From JAYWGN01 sp043778255 (lineage in GTDB: Bacteria; Bacteroidota; Bacteroidia; Chitinophagales; Chitinophagaceae): a DNA stretch of 18,227 nt. A program made the position numbers and the translations under genes. The first letter of the stretch is position 1. Each line of letters starts with the position of its first letter. Below are positions 7,535-13,035 of this stretch, piece after piece. Location: contig JAYWGN010000050.1 in NCBI GenBank assembly GCA_043778255.1, positions 1-18,227 on the forward strand, written 5' to 3'. Under the pieces are notes generated by a model that saw nothing but the letters and a program-made list of their open reading frames with translations, ran no database searches and had not been told where the DNA came from.

Positions 7535-7577
7535 TTTTTTGTAACAGTAATTTTAATTATTAAATTCATTCACAATT

Positions 7578-7976
7578 ATGGTAACAGATCCTATAGCAGA
7601 TTATTTAACAAGAGTACGTAATGCCCAAATGGCAGGGCATCGTATAGTTGAAATTCCAGCTTCTAATCTTAAAAAAAGAATTACAGAAATATTATACAAT
7701 CAAGGGTATATTTTAAAATATAAATTTGAAGAAGATAGTAAGCAAGGTGTAATTAAAATTGCATTGAAATACGATGTAAATAGTAAAATGGGTGCAATTA
7801 AAAGTTTGGATAGAGTGAGCCGTCCAGGTTTACGCCAGTATGCCAAGCCCGAAGAATTTAAGAGAGTTAAAAATGGTTTAGGTATTGCCATCATTAGCAC
7901 TTCTAAAGGCGTAATGACAGATAAAGAAGCAAAAACTCAAAATGTAGGTGGCGAAGTACTTTGCTACATTTACTAA
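7578..7976 (+). CDS. rpsH: 30S ribosomal protein S8
   Basis: S8 is a primary 16S rRNA-binding protein and, in E. coli, the translational repressor of the spc operon, acting near rplE. The 132-residue protein begins MVTDPIADYLTRVRNAQMAG and has the RNA-binding STSKGVMTDKEA motif (107-118) and GGEVLCYIY end. Length and order are standard. I saw no obvious S8 target hairpin near rplE. Confidence 0.97.
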   Translation: MVTDPIADYLTRVRNAQMAGHRIVEIPASNLKKRITEILYNQGYILKYKFEEDSKQGVIKIALKYDVNSKMGAIKSLDRVSRPGLRQYAKPEEFKRVKNGLGIAIISTSKGVMTDKEAKTQNVGGEVLCYIY

Positions 7977-8059
7977 ACTTAACAAAAGGTATAAGAAGCA
8001 TATTAAGCTAACGTCGTGGCTGAAAGCTTTATATTGAATAAAAAAATAAAAAATCGACC

Positions 8060-8614
8060 ATGTCAAGAATTGGAAAAAAACCGATAGACCTCCCAACAGG
8101 TGTTACCTTAACAGTAAGTAGCGAAAACCTAGTAACTGTAAAAGGCCCAAAAGGTACACTTACACAAAGCGTAGATAGGGATATTAAGGTAGAAGTAAAC
8201 GGTGCTGTTATTAACGTACTAAGACCAACAGAACAAATTAGGCACAAAGCACTACACGGCTTGTACCGCTCATTGGTTAGTAATATGATTAAAGGTGTTA
8301 CTGAAGGTTACGCCAAAACAATGGAATTAGTAGGGGTGGGTTTCAAAGCATCTAACCAAGGTAACTTATTAGACCTTGCTTTGGGCTACTCACACAACAT
8401 TGTGTTTGAAGTACCTAGTGATGTAACTGTAGCTACAAAACAAGAAAAGGGCGAAAATCCTAAAATAATATTAGAAAGCATTGACAAACAATTATTAGGT
8501 GCAGTATGTGCTAAGTTACGTAGCTTACGTAAGCCAGAGCCTTACAAAGGTAAAGGTGTTAAGTTTGCTGGTGAAGTATTAAGAAGAAAAGCAGGTAAAG
8601 CAGCAGGTAAATAA
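8060..8614 (+). CDS. rplF: 50S ribosomal protein L6
   Basis: L6 has two similar alpha/beta domains and sits near the factor-binding site of the 50S subunit. The 184-residue product starts MSRIGKKPIDLPTGV, has VKGPKGTLTQ in the first domain, ELVGVGFKASNQGNLLDLALGYSH in the second (GVGF is the key turn) and the C-terminal RNA-binding PEPYKGKGV (159-167). The start is set by the conserved MSRIGKKPI. An 83-bp unremarkable AT-rich spacer precedes it. Confidence 0.97.
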   Translation: MSRIGKKPIDLPTGVTLTVSSENLVTVKGPKGTLTQSVDRDIKVEVNGAVINVLRPTEQIRHKALHGLYRSLVSNMIKGVTEGYAKTMELVGVGFKASNQGNLLDLALGYSHNIVFEVPSDVTVATKQEKGENPKIILESIDKQLLGAVCAKLRSLRKPEPYKGKGVKFAGEVLRRKAGKAAGK

Positions 8615-8632
8615 TAATAAATTGAATTAACC

Positions 8633-8651
8633 AAGCCGTTGGTAATGGCTT
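8633..8651 (+). other. small hairpin in the rplF-rplR spacer
   Basis: AAGCC (8633-8637) can pair with GGCTT (8647-8651) around a 9-nt loop in the 52-bp spacer. There is no U-tract, so it is not a terminator; a role in processing or in translation start of rplR is possible but unproven. Confidence 0.25.
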
Positions 8652-8666
8652 ACAACAGTATATAAT

Positions 8667-9026
8667 ATGGCAACAAGTAACAATATAATAAAAAGACAAA
8701 AAGTACGGTTTCGTATTAGAAAAAAAATAAGTGGTACAGCAACCAAACCACGTTTGTCAGTATTTAGAAGTAACAAAGATATTTATGCTCAATTAATAAA
8801 TGATGTAACAGGCAATACAATTGCAGCAGCATCATCTAAAGATAAAGAAATTGCAGCACAGGTAGGTAACAAAGAATTTAAAAGTAAATTAGTAGGCGAA
8901 GCAATTGGCAAAAAAGCAAGTGCAATAGGTATTGAAGCCTGTATATTTGACCGTAGCGGTTATGTATATCATGGTAGGGTTAAGGCTGTAGCCGAAGGTG
9001 CAAGAGAAGCAGGAATTAAATTTTAA
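8667..9026 (+). CDS. rplR: 50S ribosomal protein L18
   Basis: L18 binds 5S rRNA together with L5 and L25. The 119-residue protein has RIRKKISGTATKPRLSVFRS (16-35), IYAQLINDVTGNTIAAASS and the C-terminal FDRSGYVYHGRVKAVAEGAREAGIKF (the last Gly-rich turn is diagnostic). Length is within the usual 115-120 range. It is 30 nt upstream of rpsE. Confidence 0.97.
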   Translation: MATSNNIIKRQKVRFRIRKKISGTATKPRLSVFRSNKDIYAQLINDVTGNTIAAASSKDKEIAAQVGNKEFKSKLVGEAIGKKASAIGIEACIFDRSGYVYHGRVKAVAEGAREAGIKF

Positions 9027-9056
9027 AAAATACAAATCACTCAAAGAACATTTAAT

Positions 9057-9575
9057 ATGTCAAACGAAGTTATAAATAAAGTAAAAGGTGGCGACTTAGA
9101 ATTAAAAGAAAAAGTTGTTTCGATTAATAGAGTTGTGAAAACAACCAAAGGTGGTCGTACTTTTAGTTTTTCAGCATTAGTTGTAGTAGGCAATGGTGCA
9201 GGTGTGGTAGGGCATGGCCTTGGTAAAGCCAAAGAGGTACAAGAAGCAATTACCAAAGGCATTGAAGATGCTAAAAAGAATTTGATAAAAGTTCCTATAA
9301 TGCATGGCACTATACCACACGACCAATTGTGTAAAGAAGGTGCAGCAAAAGTATTTATAAAACCAGCAGCACACGGTACTGGAGTTATAGCAGGAGGTAG
9401 TATGAGAGCTGTATTAGAGAGTTGCGGCATTACAGATGTACTAGCCAAATCATTAGGTTCAGCTAACCCACATAACGTAGTAAAGGCAACGGTAAAAGCA
9501 TTATCAATGCTACGTGAACCGATAGTAATTGCCCGAACTAGAAATATTGGGTTAAAAAAAGTTTTCAACGGATAA
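9057..9575 (+). CDS. rpsE: 30S ribosomal protein S5
   Basis: S5 lies at the back of the 30S body by the mRNA entrance and influences decoding accuracy; mutations in its N-terminal loop give spectinomycin resistance in other bacteria. The 172-residue protein has the S5 double-stranded-RNA-binding-like domain with KTTKGGRTFSFSALVVVGN (28-46; KGGR is the loop) and GHGLGKAKEVQEAI (52-65). The C-terminal domain contains the glycine-rich HGTGVIAGGSMRAVLE. A long antisense frame lies opposite but has no support. Confidence 0.97.
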   Translation: MSNEVINKVKGGDLELKEKVVSINRVVKTTKGGRTFSFSALVVVGNGAGVVGHGLGKAKEVQEAITKGIEDAKKNLIKVPIMHGTIPHDQLCKEGAAKVFIKPAAHGTGVIAGGSMRAVLESCGITDVLAKSLGSANPHNVVKATVKALSMLREPIVIARTRNIGLKKVFNG

Positions 9576-9586
9576 ATTAAAAAATG

Positions 9587-9618
9587 TTTTTTTAGTGTAT
9601 TTAAAGTAGCTAAAAAAA
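9587..9618 (+). other. AT-only inverted repeat in the rpsE-rpmD spacer
   Basis: TTTTTTTAG (9587-9595) is the reverse complement of CTAAAAAAA (9610-9618), with a 14-nt loop. It could be a weak hairpin or simply reflect A and T homopolymers. No terminator-like GC stem is present. Confidence 0.25.
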
Positions 9619-9632
9619 ATAAAAATGCTCAC

Positions 9633-9815
9633 ATGAAAAAAATAAAAGTAACACTTGTAAAAAGTCCAATTGACCGACCTAACCGTCAAAAACTTACAGT
9701 ACAAGCATTAGGATTAAATAAAATGAACTCATCTCGTGAAGTAATAGCTACTCCACAAATATTAGGTATGGTTAACAAAGTGAGCCACCTTATTAAGGTT
9801 GAAGAAATAGATTAA
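9633..9815 (+). CDS. rpmD: 50S ribosomal protein L30
   Basis: L30 is a small 50S protein with a ferredoxin-like fold. The 60-residue product has the IKVTLVKSPIDRPNRQKLTV start (SPI is the key turn), ALGLNKMNSSREV in the middle and GMVNKVSHLIKVEEI at the end, all matching the family. Length is the usual 58-60. It sits between rpsE and rplO as in the standard spc order. Confidence 0.96.
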   Translation: MKKIKVTLVKSPIDRPNRQKLTVQALGLNKMNSSREVIATPQILGMVNKVSHLIKVEEID

Positions 9816-9830
9816 ATTAACAAACACATT

Positions 9831-9847
9831 TTGCAATAGTATTGCAA
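9831..9847. other. perfect 17-bp palindrome in the rpmD-rplO spacer
   Basis: TTGCAATAGTATTGCAA reads TTGCAATA, a central G, then TATTGCAA: 8-bp arms with a 1-bp centre. As RNA it could form only a shorter hairpin; as DNA it looks like a dimeric protein site. The rest of the 84-bp spacer shows nothing else clear. Its function is unknown and chance cannot be excluded. Confidence 0.35.
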
Positions 9848-9899
9848 GTAACCAATCGAGTTCCAAGGCTTTTGGGGCGTAAGATTACAATTAAAGCAC

Positions 9900-10349
9900 A
9901 TGAAATTACACGAATTAAAACCTGCAGCAGGTAGTACACACAAAGCAAAGCGTATTGGTAGAGGTGAAGCATCTGGTAAAGGTGGTACATCTACACAAGG
10001 TAACAAAGGCGGACAAAGCCGTACAGGTCACAAAAATAAAAATCACTTCGAAGGTGGTCAAATGCCAATACAACGTAGAGTTCCAAAACGTGGATTTAAA
10101 AATATACACCGAGTAGAGTTTAGAGTTTTTAACATTGGTCAAGTAGATCATTTGGTAGAAAAGTATGAGTTAAAGGAATTTAACTTAGAATCATTATACG
10201 TTAATAAATTAATTAACCGAACTGATAAGGTTAAAATTTTAGCCGTAGGCGAATTAAAAAGTAACATCACTTTTAAAGTAAATGCAGCTAGTGCAAAAGC
10301 ACAAGAAATTATAAAATCTGCTGGCGGACAAGTAGAAATAATTAAATAA
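9900..10349 (+). CDS. rplO: 50S ribosomal protein L15
   Basis: L15 is a late-assembly 50S protein with a long basic N-terminal extension. The 149-residue protein has MKLHELKPAAGSTHKAKRIG (1-20), the glycine-rich GKGGTSTQGNKGGQSRTGHK (26-45) and the GGQMPIQRRVPKRGF segment (52-66), all diagnostic. The C-terminal domain ends AQEIIKSAGGQVEIIK. It is the last ribosomal gene in the window and is followed by a terminator-like hairpin. Confidence 0.97.
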   Translation: MKLHELKPAAGSTHKAKRIGRGEASGKGGTSTQGNKGGQSRTGHKNKNHFEGGQMPIQRRVPKRGFKNIHRVEFRVFNIGQVDHLVEKYELKEFNLESLYVNKLINRTDKVKILAVGELKSNITFKVNAASAKAQEIIKSAGGQVEIIK

Positions 10350-10366
10350 AATACTTAACTTGCAAC

Positions 10367-10391
10367 GACGCTTTATACAAAGCGTCTTTTT
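10367..10391 (+). terminator. intrinsic terminator between rplO and secY
   Basis: GACGCTTT (10367-10374) pairs perfectly with AAAGCGTC (10379-10386) around a 4-nt loop ATAC, and TTTTT follows (10387-10391). This is a textbook rho-independent terminator placed 18 nt after rplO and about 36 nt before secY. It probably lowers secY expression relative to the ribosomal genes, or marks the end of one transcript. Confidence 0.8.
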
Positions 10392-10427
10392 CATTAGCAT
10401 TTTAACAAAAAAAATAGTACAACCCAA

Positions 10428-11804
10428 GTGAATAAATTAATTAAAACATTAAAAAATATTTGGAGTATAGAGGAACTAAGACAAAAAATCCTTTTTACAC
10501 TAGTATTAGTATTTATATACCGTGTAGGTACACATATTGTACTGCCAGGTATTAATGGCGATGCACTTAATGCAGCCCTCGAAGGCGACAAAGCTAAAGG
10601 TAGCAAAGGCTTACTCGATTTATTCAACACTTTTTCTGGTGGTGCTTTTTCACAAGCCTCCATTTTTGCATTAGGTATTATGCCATACATTACTGCCTCT
10701 ATATTTATGCAGCTAATGACAATATTGGTACCCCAAATAAAAAAAATACAGAATGAAGGGGAAAGTGGTCGTAAAAAAATTACACAATGGACTCGTTATT
10801 TAACCATAGTAGTAACAGTATTTCAAGCATTAGCTTACATGGCTTTGCTCAGCAATTCACCCTACAATGCAGTAGGAGTAAAAACTCCGGCCTTCCTACC
10901 TTTCTTTACATTTAGCAGTATAGTTATACTTACGGCAGGTACATTATTTGTAATGTGGTTGGGCGAAAAAATTACCGATAAAGGCCTTGGTAACGGTACA
11001 TCGCTTATAATTATGATTGGTATATTAGCACGGCTACCACAAGCATTATTTGGCGAGTTGGGCGAAAGACGAACACAGTTTAATGGTATGGGTGGTGTTA
11101 TGTTTTTCCTTATTGAGTTAGTAATATTAGTAGGTATTATACTAGGGCTTATTATACTTATACAAGGTACACGTAAAGTACCCGTTAATTATGCCAAGCA
11201 AATAGTAGGCAAAGGGCAATTTGGTGGTGCCAGGCAGTTTTTGCCACTTAAGGTAAATAGTGCAGGTGTAATGCCCATTATATTTGCACAATCAATTATA
11301 TATATACCCATGATGTTGGCTGGCTTTAGCAACAATAGCACAGTATCAAAAGTATTAGGCGATCATAAAAACTTATGGTACATGCTAACATACACTGTGT
11401 TAGTTATAGGGTTTACATTTTTGTATACAGCGTTAATATTTAACCCACGCCAAATGGCCGAAGATTTAAAGCGCAACAATGGCTTTATACCAGGTGTAAA
11501 ACCAGGCGAACCAACTGCAAGTTATATAGGTACTATAATGGATCGTATTACTTTGCCAGGTGCCATATTGTTAGCATTTGTAGGTATATTGCCCGGTATT
11601 ATGGAGTTGTTAGGTATAGTAAAAAGTACAAGTTTCTCTACATTTTTTGGTGGTACATCACTTTTAATTATGGTAGGTGTTATACTTGATACTTTGCAAC
11701 AAATAGAAACACAATTACTAATGAGAGAGTACGATGGCTTAATGAACGGTGGGCGAATACAAGGCCGACAAGGAATGCCAGGTATGGAAGTACCAGCTGT
11801 GTAA
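10428..11804 (+). CDS. secY: Preprotein translocase subunit SecY (GTG start)
   Basis: SecY is the membrane channel through which SecA and ribosomes pass unfolded proteins. The 458-residue protein has the ten-helix pattern. The N-terminus LIKTLKNIWSIEELRQKI (4-21) precedes helix 1, and a plug and helix-2 region spans about 62-100. GEKITDKGLGNGTSLIIM (179-196), the LPLKVNSAGVMPIIFAQSI helix (272-290), the cytoplasmic loop NPRQMAEDLKRNNGFIPGVKPG (339-360; involved in SecA and ribosome contact) and DTLQQIETQLLMREYDGLM near the end are all family motifs. The start codon is GTG at 10428: the conserved beginning follows directly and no in-frame ATG fits. A terminator-like hairpin lies just upstream. 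Confidence 0.96.
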   Translation: MNKLIKTLKNIWSIEELRQKILFTLVLVFIYRVGTHIVLPGINGDALNAALEGDKAKGSKGLLDLFNTFSGGAFSQASIFALGIMPYITASIFMQLMTILVPQIKKIQNEGESGRKKITQWTRYLTIVVTVFQALAYMALLSNSPYNAVGVKTPAFLPFFTFSSIVILTAGTLFVMWLGEKITDKGLGNGTSLIIMIGILARLPQALFGELGERRTQFNGMGGVMFFLIELVILVGIILGLIILIQGTRKVPVNYAKQIVGKGQFGGARQFLPLKVNSAGVMPIIFAQSIIYIPMMLAGFSNNSTVSKVLGDHKNLWYMLTYTVLVIGFTFLYTALIFNPRQMAEDLKRNNGFIPGVKPGEPTASYIGTIMDRITLPGAILLAFVGILPGIMELLGIVKSTSFSTFFGGTSLLIMVGVILDTLQQIETQLLMREYDGLMNGGRIQGRQGMPGMEVPAV

Positions 11805-11848
11805 TACACCTCAAAAAAACTTTAATTTTTTTTATACAAAAAAAATAC

Positions 11849-11884
11849 AACCTGCACTATATTACAAAGGTGCAGGTTTTTTTT
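11849..11884 (+). terminator. intrinsic terminator between secY and map
   Basis: AACCTGCAC (11849-11857) pairs with GTGCAGGTT (11870-11878) around a 12-nt loop, and eight T residues run at 11877-11884. It is a strong rho-independent terminator ending only 7 nt before the map ATG, leaving no room for a separate map promoter downstream of it. Confidence 0.8.
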
Positions 11885-11891
11885 ATACAAT

Positions 11892-12698
11892 ATGTTACAA
11901 GGAAAAACCGAAATTGAAATAGACCTAATAATACAAAGTGCAGCCATAGTAGAGGCAGCAATAGCCGAAGTGGCCAAGCATATAACGCTAGGCATTACTA
12001 CATTGGAGTTAGATACCATCGCCGATAACTTTATAGTGCAGCAGGGCGGTGTACCATCATTTAAAGGGTACGAGGGGTTTCCTTATGCTAGTTGTATATC
12101 TGTTAACGATGCGGTGGTACACGGGTTTCCTAACAATTATGCATTGCAAGATGGTGACGTAATATCGGTTGATATTGGTGTATATAAAAACGGCTACCAT
12201 GGCGACAGTGCCTACTCATTTGCCATTGGCAATGTAGCACCCGAAGTGTTGCAGCTAATGAAAGTAACCAAAGCATCGTTATATTATGGTATTGAAAAAG
12301 CCATAGTAGGCAACCGAATTGGCGATATTGGAAATGCCATACACCACTACACCAATAGGCTTAACGGCTACGGAGTAGTAAAAGATTTGGTAGGCCATGG
12401 CTTAGGCGCTCAGCTACACGAAGACCCACAAGTGCCTAACCTAGGGCAACGAGGCAACGGCCACAAGCTAGTAAACGGCTTAGTATTAGCCATAGAGCCA
12501 ATGATAAACCTTGGCACAGCAATGGTAATAACCGACACCGATGGCTGGACCATACGAACCAAAGATGGCAAACCATCCGTACATTACGAGCATGATGTAT
12601 GTGTACGAAAAGGCAAAGCCAAAATACTATCATCATTCGCCAAAATAGAGCAAGCCGAACGAGACAACCCAACGCTAAATGCTAGTTATTTGGATTAA
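11892..12698 (+). CDS. map: Type I methionine aminopeptidase
   Basis: This enzyme removes the initiator methionine from nascent proteins in the cytoplasm using a dinuclear metal site. The 268-residue product has the pita-bread fold sequence with all five expected metal ligands: Asp94 (ISVDIG), Asp105 (HGDSAY), His169 (VGHGLG), Glu202 (AIEPMI) and Glu233 (HYEHDV). The conserved His77 and His176 are also present. It lacks the extra N-terminal zinc-finger region of eukaryotic-type enzymes. The start MLQGKTEIEIDLI matches the family beginning. Linkage to secY is common because of their shared role in handling nascent chains. What usually follows in Bacteroidota (infA, rpmJ and others) is absent here. 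Confidence 0.96.
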   Translation: MLQGKTEIEIDLIIQSAAIVEAAIAEVAKHITLGITTLELDTIADNFIVQQGGVPSFKGYEGFPYASCISVNDAVVHGFPNNYALQDGDVISVDIGVYKNGYHGDSAYSFAIGNVAPEVLQLMKVTKASLYYGIEKAIVGNRIGDIGNAIHHYTNRLNGYGVVKDLVGHGLGAQLHEDPQVPNLGQRGNGHKLVNGLVLAIEPMINLGTAMVITDTDGWTIRTKDGKPSVHYEHDVCVRKGKAKILSSFAKIEQAERDNPTLNASYLD

Positions 12699-12717
12699 TA
12701 AACTAGTTTAATTCCCT

Positions 12718-12765
12718 ATTAGCACATTAGCACATTATCACATTATCACAATAGCAAATTAATTA
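12718..12765 (+). repeat. period-8 AT-rich tandem repeat, best copy
   Basis: Octamers in phase run TATTAGCA, CATTAGCA, CATTATCA, CATTATCA, CAATAGCA, AATTAATT from 12718 to 12765. The first five fit YAWTAKCA closely. It begins 19 nt after the map stop codon. The units match those in the rplC-rplD and rplN-rplX spacers, so this is a dispersed family, not a local slippage event. Confidence 0.75.
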
Positions 12766-12979
12766 ATTATATAATTAAGTTTTGGGGCTGTCAGCACCAA
12801 ACCATTGTGCAACTTATGATCACCGCCCATTACATAAACCTACCGCCTTCGGCTTTGTAGGTGTTATTTCATTAAGCGGTGCAGCCCGTGGGCAGTATAA
12901 TTTCAATTATACACTTTTGTATACAATATTCAAGGTACAAGCAAATGTTACTAAATTATCAATGCCCGTAAGGTACTTG

Positions 12980-13000
12980 CCCCTCTCCTTTGGCGAGGGG
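12980..13000. repeat. REP-like GC-rich inverted repeat at the RHS junction
   Basis: CCCCTC (12980-12985) and GAGGGG (12995-13000) flank CTTTGG-type sequence and are followed by a GGGGCTGGGGCTGG run. It is far more GC-rich than its surroundings. I associate similar short palindromes with dispersed intergenic repeats in Bacteroidota. It ends about 12 nt before recognisable RHS coding sequence starts. Confidence 0.45.
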
Positions 13001-13035
13001 CTGGGGCTGGTGCTGCTACTTGGGCTTATGATTAT

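Larger units (their letters stand above)
12699..13011. other. non-coding segment replacing the expected operon continuation
   Basis: No convincing gene is present between map and the first RHS fragment. The segment holds a period-8 repeat (12718-12765), a hairpin with CCTAC (12839-12843) / GTAGG (12857-12861) and an inner GCC-TTC-GGC, the palindromes TATAATTTCAATTATA (12896-12911) and TTGTATACAA (12917-12926), and the CCCCTC/GAGGGG inverted repeat (12980-13000). A 90-codon open frame from a TTG at 12782 crosses all of this and shows no family features. The segment looks like several dispersed non-coding repeats joined end to end. Confidence 0.5.

Noticed and set aside
9041..9568. Antisense open frame of 175 codons opposite rpsE
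   Set aside because: It mirrors the codon structure of rpsE, has low-complexity Pro, Thr and Ala content and no recognisable domain.
12718..12765. CRISPR-like array
   Set aside because: The repeats are contiguous 8-bp units without spacers and no cas genes are present.
12839..12861. Terminator for map at the CCTAC/GTAGG hairpin
   Set aside because: The stem is plausible, but no T-tract follows and it lies 140 nt past the stop codon.
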